Positions 35,919-47,112 of a stretch of 64,000 bases of DNA are shown one piece after another. The translations under genes were made by a program, and so were the position numbers. Below the pieces are notes generated by a model that saw only the letters and a list, made by a program, of their open reading frames with translations, made no database searches and was not told the origin of the DNA. The DNA is from Periconia sp. R9002 (lineage: Eukaryota > Ascomycota > Dothideomycetes > Pleosporales > Periconiaceae): positions 186,001 through 250,000 of the forward strand of contig JAMAHW010000029.1 in assembly GCA_023627715.1 (NCBI GenBank), written 5' to 3'. Within the stretch, counting starts at the first letter, position 1, and the number at the start of each line of letters is the position of its first letter.

Positions 35919-38552
35919 TCACTTCCTTGCATAACCCGTTAAGTACCTCCACCCTGACCCTTCCTTCGCACCCTCCTCCAATACTTGTACCACACCTTCC
36001 AGCAACTTCTCCTTCTCTTTTCCCATTTCCAGTTGCAATCTCAACATCCACTTCTCCCAAAACCAACTCCCTACGATGCCAGTTACCATAGCAGCGTCGA
36101 CAGTGGTGCCAAAGGTGGGTGCCTCGTGAACCTCGATATGACCATCGGAGCTAATACTGCGTTCTTCGTTCTTTGGTTCGGCACCAACAGGGAGAGTTTC
36201 ATTCCAGTTGGCAATTGTCTGACCCATGGGCAAAACCATCCACATGCGCTGTACGTCCTGGAAGCCAGCCTTGCGGAGGCGCGGAAGGAACGATTTTGTA
36301 GGGGCAGCATCATAACCACGGGTCTTGAGGTTGAATCCGAACTCTACACCCATCGCTTGTGCTTGGCGTCCTGCGTGGATGATGTCGGCATCGAGAAGAG
36401 CGAATTCAATGATGCCGCCGGGTTTGAGGCAACGGAAGCACTCTTTCAGGCACAGATCGTACTCGTCCATCGAGCGTCCGAGAGGCTTGTCTGTTTTGAG
36501 GAGCTCGTGAAAGGTGCGTGCTGAAATTACATCGAAGTGGCCATTCGGGAACGGCAGCGTCCAGAGATTAGGCACGCAGACGTGTTTGTGGTTCTTCGGA
36601 CCCATCACATTCGAAGTGAGGTTGTTGCCAGCAGTATAAACGGTAGTGACCATGGCGAACGAATAAGTGTATGAAATTTCCCATGCCCAATCATTTACCG
36701 GTAGTCCTCCAACATCGAGGACACGGGGGTTACTCGTTCTTGAAATGCATCTTATCGACGGCTTGCTGAGGAGCTTGCCGCCGTTGAGTTGTTTCATTGC
36801 TTGCAAAACCCATGTTGTTGGGGTAATCTGGTCAAGCGCTTGTCTTTCCATTTGAGCACGTGCAATGCGCTCTTTCAGCACAGTTGGGTCGTTTACGTAG
36901 AACTCTGACACGGGCCGGGGTGGGGATGGCCGCACGGGGTTGGTAAGCTCAAACTTGCCGAGAAGTTGGTCTCGGTGAGATTGAGGGTTGCATTTGCGAT
37001 GAATGTGCATGGCCTCGGCGCGTGTTTGGCGATGGATGAACACATCTTGTTTTCGGGAACGCTCTCGAATAAACTCGAATGCTTGTACATAAGTGACAAT
37101 CTTCTTCGGCTTCTCCTCCTCTTCATTGTCCACCTTATCTGGTTGTTCGGCAAACTTGACAGATTTCTTGACCACTTTGTCAATCGAGTTGCCACGGCTG
37201 TGCGTTCCAGTAGAAAGACTGGGTGAGCTCATATCATTCATTTCTCGAAGTGCAGCCTGAAGCTCTTTTTGGTCATCCAGCCAGTTTCCTGTCCTCTCCA
37301 AGTTCGCAGAAGACAGTTTTTGGAGCTCTGTGCTGTAGTTCTCATTGTATTGGAAGATTGTCTTTGCTGGGTTGATCTCTCTGATCTCGCCGGCTTCTTC
37401 AATATCACCAAGCATGACTGGCCGTGATGTCGGCAGCCCATCCTCATAGCCGTCCAATGTTGAACCTTCCAGAGCAACAGCATTGTCGGAGACCGTTTCA
37501 CGTCGAGTAGACCACGGCAGCTGGTAGAAGTGCTCGGCAGTAGATGTGTTGGGCGTTGCGTCTTCCCGTTTGGGAATGCTCCATGTGTGACGGGCGGAAG
37601 TATGAAGAGACGAGAAGAACCCGCCAGGAGAAGGAACTGAGAGGGCAGACACGGGAGTGTTACCTGATGACGGATTCAGAGAAGCGAGTGAGGGAATCTG
37701 GAGGCCAATACGGGGTCTAGCCACCTCTTGCATTTCCCCAGATCCAACTCTAGCATTGGGAGCTTGCCGATCAGGTGAGGGATCCCTGGATGAATCGCGC
37801 GACCGTGCGAGATGTCGCAGCGTCTGAAGTGCTTGCGGATCGAGCTGAACTGGTCCCCACGAGTCTGTGTCAACGTTGCGGCGCTGTTGGGTCTCTGGCG
37901 TGGCTGGGCAACTGAACTTGTCCATCTCCTCTGACGTCAAGCTTCCGTCGAGAGAGGGCGTGCGTGAATTTGGAGGCAGCAAGAGATTATGGTTTGCGAT
38001 GAGTGATAAGCCTTGTTGTGAAGACTCAAGGTACTGATGAGGGGTTTGCTCCACGGCAGAAGCGGATATGGCGCTCTTCAATTTTTCGATGGTTGGCCAA
38101 GCAGACGGTGAAGGAATGATGATAGAGGGATAACGATTCCGACCTGAGCGTGCCGTATGCTTTACTGATGCTGATGCGGCAAGTGGAACCTCTGCTTCAT
38201 CGTCGGTGACATCATATAGTGAATCGAAGTCGCTATCGGCACGGCTTAGCCTGTATTGAGACGGATGTGATTGCGGAAGGTTCAATCGCTGTTGCGACGG
38301 CCTGGACATGTCTCGTGACTGTTCCTTGGGATAGGTGTAGTGGTATTCAGAGCAGCTTCGAGGGGATACTGCGCTTGGTTGATAGGTGGATGTTGGCGAG
38401 AACCTGGGGGTGAAGTAGTAAGGTGGGATAGTAGAATCCTCGTCGATGATATCAAGAGCGTGTCTCTGATCCAGCGGAGACACGGCGTATTGAGTATCTT
38501 CGGATATGCCAAGGACTGCGTGAAAAGCGGCAGTGGGTTGAATCTCTGGCAT
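35919..38552 (-). CDS. Large protein with C-terminal SAM-methyltransferase-like domain
   Basis: Intronless, 877 residues. Residues 1 to about 440 are disordered and Ser/Pro/Arg-rich, with a DSDFDSLYDVTDDEAE acidic patch. A charged middle region with possible coiled coil follows (to about 580). From about 605 a class-I methyltransferase fold is visible: VLDVGG (motif I), FPNGHFDVISARTFHELL (motif IV region), CLKECFRCLKPGGIIEFALLD (motif V/VI, typical of type-11 enzymes) and a long C-terminal helix bundle. Motif I is degenerate (DVGGLP instead of DxGxGxG), so activity is not assured. Function unknown; LaeA-like regulators share only the general fold. The ATG at 38552 is the first in frame. Confidence 0.85.
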   Translation of the reverse strand: MPEIQPTAAFHAVLGISEDTQYAVSPLDQRHALDIIDEDSTIPPYYFTPRFSPTSTYQPSAVSPRSCSEYHYTYPKEQSRDMSRPSQQRLNLPQSHPSQYRLSRADSDFDSLYDVTDDEAEVPLAASASVKHTARSGRNRYPSIIIPSPSAWPTIEKLKSAISASAVEQTPHQYLESSQQGLSLIANHNLLLPPNSRTPSLDGSLTSEEMDKFSCPATPETQQRRNVDTDSWGPVQLDPQALQTLRHLARSRDSSRDPSPDRQAPNARVGSGEMQEVARPRIGLQIPSLASLNPSSGNTPVSALSVPSPGGFFSSLHTSARHTWSIPKREDATPNTSTAEHFYQLPWSTRRETVSDNAVALEGSTLDGYEDGLPTSRPVMLGDIEEAGEIREINPAKTIFQYNENYSTELQKLSSANLERTGNWLDDQKELQAALREMNDMSSPSLSTGTHSRGNSIDKVVKKSVKFAEQPDKVDNEEEEKPKKIVTYVQAFEFIRERSRKQDVFIHRQTRAEAMHIHRKCNPQSHRDQLLGKFELTNPVRPSPPRPVSEFYVNDPTVLKERIARAQMERQALDQITPTTWVLQAMKQLNGGKLLSKPSIRCISRTSNPRVLDVGGLPVNDWAWEISYTYSFAMVTTVYTAGNNLTSNVMGPKNHKHVCVPNLWTLPFPNGHFDVISARTFHELLKTDKPLGRSMDEYDLCLKECFRCLKPGGIIEFALLDADIIHAGRQAQAMGVEFGFNLKTRGYDAAPTKSFLPRLRKAGFQDVQRMWMVLPMGQTIANWNETLPVGAEPKNEERSISSDGHIEVHEAPTFGTTVDAAMVTGIVGSWFWEKWMLRLQLEMGKEKEKLLEGVVQVLEEGAKEGSGWRYLTGYARK

Positions 38553-40054
38553 TATGGTGGATATTAAGCTGATGTGAGCTCCGCCTGGGTGCTATTATTA
38601 AGAAAGGTACTTTGTAAATCCGAGCTTGGGGCGTAATCGGGGCAGTAAGAGGCGTAGAACGGATGCTATGATAATCACGAAGCGAAGAGGAAAAAAGTTA
38701 TTAATGGGCAATAACCCTTGCTGGTCAACAGCGTATGTTGATTATAGAAATGAAGTTCTTCGGTCAACGAAGCACGGCGTAGAAATAGAGAAGCGAAGGA
38801 AAGGGAAGACAAGTCGGATGGGGGATGGAGAACTGAATGCCAAAGAAAGAACCAACATTGCGGCACGGGTTCAGGGAGGAGGAGTATATCATGTCGTGCG
38901 TAGGCGCTTTGGTGGCTCGCTACGTGCGTGGGTAGGTGACGGTGGCATTAGAAACTGCAAAAAGCAAGATATTTACTCCAATGGTAACGAGGCAGGATGC
39001 AGGGTGGAGAAGCGATAGCGGCTCAAAGGCGGCCACTACATGAAGACCGCAGGCCTGGAACTGTGGTTGGACAGATGTTGTACAGGTCATGGCCGTGAAG
39101 GCATAGTGTAGTCGACGCCATACGGATTAGGACAGAGGGCGCGTCGCGGCCAGCGCATTTGTTTGCGTGCTCACTAAAGATTGGTGGTTGGCCATGCACC
39201 GCCCTGCACAAGTGCCCGAAATTAGATTCCCCGGGCGCTTGGGTGGCCAATCGCCTACCACCCCTTGGTGTACCGCATCCATATATGCCGAATACCTAAT
39301 AAACACGACAGTCCTACATGGATACATGCGTGAATGTACGTTGTAGAACCGTTTAGAAGAAATAGGTAGAGAGATCGAGAAGCTTGGTCTAGGTATCGAT
39401 TTCGCTCGGCATAATCAACGTCCATGTATGTACGACCGGAAGCAAGGAGCGCAAATGCAGGTACCTACTCACTGCCTTCATCGGTGTTGTACATACTGCC
39501 TGTTCAAATGTTTGTTTGAGGCATCACGTATTGCCGCCGCAACCAGCCTCCTTCATCTGAGACGTTATGATCAAGCTAGGATGCTACCTATTCTTGTCGA
39601 TAGAAGCGCAGAAACAGAAACTTGCTTGGAAACAACCAACCGATAACATGGAAACGGTCGCTGTCTTTGAATCAGACGATCGAAACGACCAAATCAATGC
39701 CAGACGGTCAGGAGAATTGGAAACAAGAATCCAGTGAATGAGACGCCGTGTCGTTGTTTGCATAAAGATGTCGGCAAGCGAAGTCAGGGGATACAGCATG
39801 AGTGTGGTGTAGGCGTAAGCAAGAGTGGTGGCGGGTAGCGGCGGGATGGATGCTGTCATAGCTGGTCGACTTAACAGGTGGGGCAGGCGAGACGCTTCAA
39901 CACCAGCCATGGCATAGCACACCAGCAAAGTTTCCCCTTCACCCTTCAATCCGCCTTGCTGCCATTGGTCTTCTGCACCTCCCTTCATCCTCTGCACGCT
40001 TCTACCCGCCCTCGCACTACAGCCGCCCCCGTCGCCGTTGCCATCAACACCACC
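38553..40054. promoter_or_regulatory. Divergent region, methyltransferase-like gene / RPE1
   Basis: 1.5 kb between divergent starts. No gene is called although several 60-137-codon frames occur. A C/T-rich stretch (about 39930-40030) forms the RPE1 leader. Nothing else recognised. Confidence 0.45.
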
Positions 40055-41129
40055 ATGTCGCCGCCCGCTATCATCGCGCCCTCGATATTGTCTGCCGATT
40101 TCGCAGAGCTGGGCAAAGCATGTTCCGACACCATCGCCCAGGGCGCTGACTGGCTACACGTACGCCTCTCTCCCAAATGCGCCCTACCATGCCGCTGACC
40201 GCCTCAAGGTCGACATCATGGACGGCCACTTCGTCCCCAACATGACCTTCGGTGCCCCCGTTGTGACCAAAATCCGCTCCCACGTCGACCGCCCCACCAC
40301 TGCACATGGCCAGGGAACCTTTGACTGCCATATGATGATTGCAGAGGTATCGCCATCTGTTCTGCCCCAGTTACCGAAACACGCTTGGCTAATTGATTGG
40401 ATACCAGCCTAAACGATGGGTACGGGACTTCAAAAAGGCCGGATGCGATCTATACTGCTTCCATTACGAAGCCGCCGTCTCCTCAACTGCCGCCGATTCT
40501 CCTTCAGGAACCTCGGATGCGAAGACTTCACCGAAGGAACTTATCAAATTCATACATTGGGAAGGGATGCAAGCTGGAATTGCGATAAAGCCAAGCACAC
40601 CTGTGGACGTGCTGTGGGAAATACTGGAGAACCCTGTCAAAGAGGAAGTTCCAGATGTAAGTCTATCGACATGCCCTACATTATCACAATTAATCAAACC
40701 CTCTTCTGTGCATCGAGATCTAGCCGGGCCTGTCATAGGGCCTCGCATGGCTGGCGGCTCCGATGGTGGCGCTTAACCTGTGGATGTTCGCTTCTTTTCA
40801 CCCAATCCCTTGTCGGAACAAGTTCCAAAAAAAGAAATCAAACTGCTAACATGTTTATGCAGATGGTCCTCGTAATGACCGTTGAACCTGGGTTTGGCGG
40901 CCAGTCGTTCATGGCTTCCGAATTGCCCAAAGTCTCCGCACTGCGTAAGAAGTATCCAGAACTACACATTGAGGTAGATGGCGGTTTGTCCGAGAAGACA
41001 ATAGACCAAGCGGCGGATGCTGGCGCCAACGTCATCGTTGCAGGTAGCGCCGTGTTTGGGGCTGCTGATCCAGGTGATGTTATCAAGAAGCTGCGAGAGG
41101 CCGTCAATGCTCGAAGGGGCAAGCTTTGA
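40055..41129 (+). CDS. RPE1: Ribulose-phosphate 3-epimerase
   Basis: Predicted 252 residues. Exons are 40055..40159, 40209..40346, 40408..40656 and 40863..41129 (759 nt). The enzyme interconverts ribulose-5-phosphate and xylulose-5-phosphate in the non-oxidative pentose phosphate pathway. The TIM-barrel signatures are present: [30 protein letters not shown] (metal-binding Asp), FDCHMMI (His), [12 protein letters not shown] and IEVDGGL (second Asp), and VAGSAVFGA as phosphate loop. A Ser/Thr/Ala-rich insertion (after FHYEAAV) lengthens the loop beyond bacterial enzymes, as in other fungi. The third intron (206 nt) is long for this window. Start context is CACCATGTC. Confidence 0.96.
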
Positions 41130-41740
41130 CGAAACCCAGGACTAATCTAGAAGTATCAATGTGTTTATGCATTCACGACAAAGAAAAGTTAAAATAGAAT
41201 CCGATCGCATGTTATTCATTCCGCGGGGGCATTGCCATCTGCCGTCATAGTCGTTGTGTGAGGGTCATACAATTGGCGAAAGAAAACAACATCTATACTT
41301 GTCTTATGCAATAAGCTGCTCAACGGTCAATCCGTCAGCATATATGCGCCAATTCTCCGGCATCCTTCCGATTCATTTATTCTACTTTCTTGGACCATGG
41401 CCTCGCTGCATGTCAGCAACGCTACTACTGTATCGGTGTAAGTCCTTCTTGGTGAGATGATGAACCTTCGTTTAGTAGCCCCCAATATCGATAAAACACC
41501 CTGCTCCCACTCAATATCACAGTCTTGATATACCTTTGTCTTCTTAAAAAAATTCTCATCTCAGAATCGCTTATTCGCGAAATATCATTTCCACAAAAAA
41601 CTAGTATACAAACAACAAATCGCACATGCATCATTCACCACCCTTCTAGACCCAATCCATTCTCACCCCATCCTCTTCCAGCCCCCCGAACAACACGAAT
41701 GCCCAGAAACGCCATCGCTATCCCAATAATCCCCAACTAC
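41130..41740. other. Intergenic between convergent RPE1 and secreted-protein gene
   Basis: 611 nt; AT-rich, no gene or repeat recognised. Confidence 0.5.
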
Positions 41741-42511
41741 CTAGACCGACCCCTTGAACTCCGCAAGGAATCCCGCACAGGCCTCAGTAATGGCCCACTC
41801 GTCAAAAGCAACCAACCTACACGGCCGTCCCTCCTCTGGGCAAAACTCTGAGCGTCGCTGATTATGATGGCTCGAGCGTGCATTGTCTGACGTGTAGGTG
41901 GTGATTGTTGATGTTCTGTTTTTGGGAGGTGGACGTGTTAGGTTTGGACGTATCAATTGATATGGAAACATGAGAAGGTAAGGGCGGAAAGGGGGGGGGA
42001 AGGGGGGCTTACATTGTGGTGGTTGTTGTAGTTGCTAGGCAGATGTTCGGTGCGGTACTCTCTGGTGCGAGTGTAGGTTGTGTGGATGGATATGGCGTGG
42101 ATAATTTAAAGGGAGGATGCATCTCATTCTGTACGAAGTGTTACCCAACTTAGTCATTTTTACCCTTGGAAACATTGATGCGATTCTTACCGGATCCGAA
42201 GTCGTTTCTGTAACAAGCTCAGATAGTGCTGCCTTAAGGGTCGATGTAAATGAAGGGACCACCGTGACAGTCGTTGTAGGTGCTGAAACGGCAGCATGTG
42301 TGCTAATCGCGTCTGTTGGGTGTGCGGCGTTATGCGACGAGCAGTATTCGCGGACGAGGTATGAGGGCATGTCTCGGAGGACTTTTCCGCATGCTTCTAC
42401 TTGTCGCTCATGGCTGTTGCTGAGCTTGGCGGTTACTGGAGGTGGTGAGAGTAGGAGGGAGATATATGAGAAGATTAGAATATGGTTACTGGACTTGGGT
42501 TGGATAGGCAT
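41741..42511 (-). CDS. Candidate small secreted protein, unknown family
   Basis: Predicted 203 residues from exons 42511..42191, 42128..42013 and 41915..41741 (612 nt). The junctions have GTAAGA/TACAG and GTAAGC/AACAG ends and keep frame. The N-terminus has a hydrophobic stretch (ILIFSYISLLLS) ending VTA, a likely signal peptide of about 28 residues. The mature part has a Cys pair in CGKVLRDMPSYLVREYC, a long Thr/Ser/Val-rich middle (TTTVTVVPSFTSTLK, ATTTTTT) and a C-terminal block with three more cysteines (FCPEEGRPC, ITEACAGF). I recognise no domain. The Thr-rich centre suggests O-glycosylation. It lies just downstream of an AA9 gene on the same strand. No transcript evidence, so exon choice is inference. 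Confidence 0.55.
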
Positions 42512-42934
42512 TGTGACGAAATAAATATTGATTGATGTAGTAAGATACAGTGTCGGAAGAATATTTCTGGGGGAGAATATGGATATGATCTTTCTTATGA
42601 TTTATTTTGTGACTCTTTGTTGCAGTGCTGGGTTCACGATGGTTACCGCTTTCGGCAATGGGAGGATGGTCGACATTTCCGTTTCTGGAATGGAGCGTTA
42701 CACAAAGTACGTTCCATGGGGTTTTGGGGGGTTTGGTTGTTAGTATCGTTGACGACATTAAGGCTATATAGTTTTAAACAACGTGGCATTTGGAGGTTGT
42801 GTAGTTTGTCGGGGGAAGGTTAACAATTTCATCAGGTGCAACTGCCACTGTCTTCTGAGGGCACAGGCTATTGTAAAGCGCAGATGAAAGATTGCATCAA
42901 AACATTGAATAGTGCTAAGTTCCTACGACCAAGT
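42512..42934. other. Intergenic, AA9 3' flank
   Basis: 423 nt between two minus-strand genes; no recognisable feature. Confidence 0.5.
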
Positions 42935-43825
42935 CTAACCCGTCCATACTGCAGGTCCGGGTGCTTTGTAGCTAGTAGCGAGAGGATAGTAGGACCACAG
43001 CAACCCGGGATCATTTGCCTGGTACGCGCCTGGGAACGCAACGAGCGGACCCGGTGTACCGTTTCCTCCGCCCGTAACCTGTAACACGCGTGAGCTCGGT
43101 TTTTCACGTTTCATCGCTGCTGGCATTGGATACCTTACCTCGACTTGAGCGCAGGACAGATACATCTGGGCACCGCCTACGGACTGAGCCTGGTGGAGGG
43201 CAATACTCTCCACGCGAACCAGATACTTGCCACTCGGTACATTTTTAGGGATGGTAAACTCCACCGAGGCCTTATCTAAAAGAGCTTTTCGTCAGTGTAA
43301 CATTCTCCAAGTGGCTTATACAATTGATGGTAGAGAATCCATCAACGTACTATACGCAGGCCACGTCTTCTCATCACTTGTAAGCGGGCCATTCCCCTGC
43401 TTCACAGCACTGATACTCCCAACCTTAAACCACACATTCCCAGCAGGCTCCCACGTGTTGATGTTGGCACCATCAGGCACGCGCGCCATGTAGAACTGCA
43501 CAGGGCCGAAGTGCGTCACGGACGTCATAGCCACGAACCCCAACACCGAGCCCGCCTCCACGCTCGCGGTCCCCGTTCCGGCGCGGTTCTGGAAGCATCG
43601 CATGTCTGGGCTGGTCACGCTCGTGACGCCCGAGTTGGACTGGTAGTTTTTGGTTTGGCGGATCGAGGTCCATTCTGCGGCTTCGGCTTGGCCGTTGATG
43701 ATGAGTTTTGGGAAGCGGTCTTGTGTGGGATGGGTTAGTGATTTGGGATAGGTTCGTAAATCTGTTTGGGTCTTACAGTGGGCCTGGGCCGCTGTGGCCA
43801 GGAGAAGAACTGTTAGGAGGTGCAT
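42935..43825 (-). CDS. AA9 lytic polysaccharide monooxygenase
   Basis: Predicted 232 residues, secreted, from exons 43825..43777, 43719..43351, 43275..43139 and 43078..42935 (699 nt). Signal peptide residues 1-15 (LLLATAAQA) leave His16 as the mature N-terminus, the defining first ligand of the copper histidine brace. The second brace His is His86 in [11 protein letters not shown]. The axial Tyr and second-sphere Gln are in [17 protein letters not shown]9 enzymes oxidatively cleave cellulose or related glucans with an electron donor and H2O2 or O2. There is no CBM1 and no GPI signal, so this is a single-domain LPMO. The start was chosen because it puts His16 directly after the signal peptide. 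It is divergent from the esterase gene across 1.1 kb. Confidence 0.93.
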
Positions 43826-44927
43826 ATCTGTGATAGGTGTGAGCATGGATTCTGGAATGTTACAATCCGTGACTTGGTGGTTATAAGGCATATCACCTAG
43901 AAGTAAGAACGCTGGGGGATATGCGTGATCTCGTAGATACACCGGCATGGATTATGCAAAGTGCCGTGATAGGATACTGTAATCAGCCGGTGTGTGTGTA
44001 TACACACTTGCATACATGATTAATTCATTCAAGAAAGCTCGGCACTCAAAGTCACGATTGATTATTGGCTGTGTGTTTTGTTTGCGTGATTTTCATATGA
44101 TCACCTATCTATGTTTTTCTTCTGATCAAATCATCTGCTTTGCGAGATCATATTGAGTGCTAGTGGGGATCGTGTGTATACGTTCTCGTGCTTGTGATTT
44201 ATGTTGGTAAAAATCGTTTATCGACATCTCGATCTAGATCAAGCTGTTCGGAACACCAATTCCCTCTAATGTACTGTTTCCACCAAAAAAAATGTTCATG
44301 AAAGTGATAGTTTGGGCGTGCAATAACATTTCGAAAGCTTTCTCTTGTTGATGGCCAACTTCCCTGTCGACCTTGATTCACACCACGGTCTACTAGAAGT
44401 TTGAATCGAAGCCCACGAGTAGCCTTCACATGTGCTGCATTTTAGGCAAAGAACTTTTCACCTATATCAAGATTTCCTTCCCTACGAAAAAGGCGGATAG
44501 TGGCCTGCGTCTCTTGCTCCACAAAGAACAACTAGCGCGCGGCTCGCAAACACTAGCATGATCACCATGTATTTGTCACACAGAGCGATCCAAATCCCTA
44601 TAAATCTATGAAAGGATCAAAGCTGGTAGAAGAATTCATAGAATCCCTATTAGCTTAAACCCTTGAATTTAGCGTTCACTAATTGTACCTGTTGCGTTGA
44701 TTTGAAGACGCAGTCAGTGATCAGCAAAGTTCGGCATGATGGTTCGGCAACCAAGGCCTCCCCACATCCGGACCCCAGAAAACAGCAGTATGGGGTACTG
44801 TACAATCACTTCCACAGATTAATCCCACTCTTATCACTCCTTGCTTACGTGCTGTGTTGCACTACAAACTACGTACCTGTCTGTGTCTTTAATACCAGAT
44901 TACGTGTACACCTACATGCTTATTAAA
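43826..44927. promoter_or_regulatory. Divergent promoter region, AA9 / carboxylesterase
   Basis: 1.1 kb between divergent starts, AT-rich. It holds a perfect palindrome GTGTGTATACACAC near 43992-44005 and a TATAAA about 330 nt before the esterase start. No gene called. Confidence 0.45.
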
Positions 44928-46629
44928 ATGTCTACGCATACACTGGATCACTTCACCTTGAATCGCCTGCTCCGCGGATCACCTTCGACCTCCACAGTAC
45001 AGTTCAGAAACCTCAAATTTGCATCTATACCCGGACGATGGCAAGACTCGGTGCTAAACGAGAATCTGCCTGGAGATCCTCAAACTATATTCGACGCCAC
45101 CATATTTGGTCCATCATGTCCCCACAAAAACGGAGCCCAGGCGTGGGATGTAACGCTCGCCGGTAATATCAAACTGCCACTCCAAGAAGGCCACCAGGGG
45201 TGCGAAGAACTCATGGATGAGTTTGACTGCTTGAATGTTAATGCTACCGTACCAATTTCTTGTATCGAAGAAGGGAAACAGACTAGTAAGCACGGAGAAG
45301 GACTCCCTGTGTTCGTTTGGGTTCACGGGGGTGGATTAAGTATGGGAAGCAATTCATGGCCTCAATACGATCTAACAAAATTTGTTGAGCGAAGTGTCGA
45401 GATTGGTCAACCAGTCGTTGGAGTCTCAATCAACTATCGAGTTGGCATTCTAGGCTTCTTGGCGAGTGAAGAGCTAGGAATTAATGGGAATTTTGGATAT
45501 AAAGATCAGATACTGGCGTTCAGATGGATCAAGAAACACATTGCCGGGTTCGGCGGTGATCCAAACAACATCACGGCAGCGGGAGAATCTGCCGGTGGGA
45601 TCTCTTTGTCAACACTGCTGTGTGCAGACGTAGGCGCACAAGGTCTTTTTGAGAGAGTTGTCATTATGAGTGGTGAAGCAACGTTGCGAGCACCCAGAAC
45701 TAAAGAGTGGCACGAGTATATGTATCAAGATCAACTGAAGTTCCTTGGCCTAGACAAGAAGGAGGTTGACGAAAGGAAAACAACGTTAGCACAAATGGAT
45801 GTGGGAGTGTTGGTGAATAAACTGCCTCTCGCCCAGCATTTCTGCGCTTGTATCGATCGAGAGTTCTTGAAGGATGACATTCGGCTTGATTTCATGAAAG
45901 ATGGAAATCGCAAGCAGCACAAGCCGGACTGGTGTACAGAATTTGTTATAGGAGATACCGCACATGATGTAAGTCAAAACCAGCCAGTCCTGGGAAACGT
46001 GAATTGACCTTCCACAGGGAACCGTACTCAAGGGTCGTGTTCTCGATAATCCCGATACACTCTCACTGTTGAAGTCGGTGTGCGCCAAACACCTTACACC
46101 ATCAGAAACTACGAATCTTCTCGCTGCATATAACATTCCTTCCACAACACCAGAACAAACCTATCAAAGTCTTCTGGAACTAGCTTCCGAGCTTCGCTTT
46201 TATCTCCCCGCCCTCACCGCATACTCCGGTTGGAAAACATCTCTACCTCCAAAATACAGCCGCCGCTACCATTTCCACGTACATAATCCAATTGAGGGTT
46301 CAACTACTGGACTCGCATCACACGAATTCGATGTCGCAGTTCTTCTCAATAACTTCGAATTGGCTTTAGATGAGAAGAGGAAAGCGGCAGCGAAGCAGAT
46401 GGGAGATCAATGGATTCGCTTCGCCAACGGCAAGGGATGGTGTGATGCGGGGAAGTTAGTTGTTATTGAGGATGATGGCGTAGTGGTGGTGGACGAAAAG
46501 GAGTATGATGTCAGATACAGAGCAGGTAGAGGCAGAGTTTTGGAAGGTATTGGGGCGGAAAGACTGTGGGCAGTTGCCGAAGCGTGGCAAGGAGTGAGAA
46601 AACTGGAGAATACGAAGACGAAGATATAG
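44928..46629 (+). CDS. Type-B carboxylesterase (alpha/beta hydrolase)
   Basis: Predicted 550 residues from exons 44928..45968 and 46018..46629 (1653 nt). Motifs: oxyanion-hole VFVWVHGGGLSMG, SINYRVGILGFLAS, NFGYKDQILAFRWIKKHI, and nucleophile elbow GESAGG with Ser221. A likely catalytic His is in GLASHEFDVAVLLNN. The usual acid position is less clear. No signal peptide is seen at ATG 44928, so a cytosolic location is likely; an in-frame ATG at 44916 would add only four residues. Members hydrolyse carboxylic esters, and substrate cannot be told. Length is normal for the COesterase family. Confidence 0.92.
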
Positions 46630-47018
46630 CTCAAGCTTCAACAGAATTGATCCCCCCAAAAATCCAAAAATCTGTTGCATATATGAATTAGAAGCTGCCC
46701 CGTTCTCAATATTGTTCAACAGATACAGCTTTGGATTCGATGGCACGGGCATAGTTCGACCATTAATGCCTCCGAATCAGCAATCGTGGTGTTGCACTAA
46801 AAATCCACCCCTAAAATTTAGGGCGGATGGTTTTTTTTTTAGTGAGATGAGCTATGATACATCCTTTGATTGGAGCGCTTACTGTAAGCACGACTCATGC
46901 AGCTCCGCCGTACAATTCGGAGGATGCTGAGATGAATCACCTACTCAAGAAATAATTTTTTCCCTATATGATGTATATAATTTGATTTTCTTTCATCCAA
47001 CAGCACAAGCTGATCCAC
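46630..47018. other. Intergenic, esterase 3' flank to tRNA
   Basis: 389 nt containing a 50-nt fold-back element (46795-46844) and AT-rich DNA directly upstream of the tRNA gene. Confidence 0.5.
46795..46844. repeat. 50-nt fold-back with CACTAAAA/TTTTAGTG ends
   Basis: The left arm begins CACTAAAAATCC and the right arm ends TTTTTTAGTG. The centre is the near-palindrome CTAAAATTTAG, flanked by CCACCC and GGGCGG. The whole element would form an imperfect hairpin. It resembles a tiny MITE; no target-site duplication is evident. Confidence 0.45.
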
Positions 47019-47112
47019 GGTCTTGTGGTCTAGTGGTATGATTCTCGCTTAGGGCGCCCAGTTCCTGAGCATAACTTGCGAGAGGCCCCGCGTTCGAGTC
47101 GCGGCAAGACCC
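47019..47112 (+). tRNA. tRNA-Pro(AGG) with 22-nt intron
   Basis: Cloverleaf drawn by hand. The acceptor stem GGTCTTG (47019-47025) pairs with CAAGACC (47105-47111), with discriminator C at 47112. The D arm is GTCTAGTGGTATGAT. The anticodon stem CTCGC/GCGAG encloses loop TTAGGG plus T, with anticodon AGG at 47051-47053. The T arm is CCGCG-TTCGAGT-CGCGG. A 22-nt intron (47055-47076) interrupts the loop at the canonical 37/38 position, one base 3' of the anticodon. The B box GTTCGAGTC is intact, and a T run follows the gene at 47114-47118 as Pol III terminator. The mature length is 72 nt. Confidence 0.95.
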
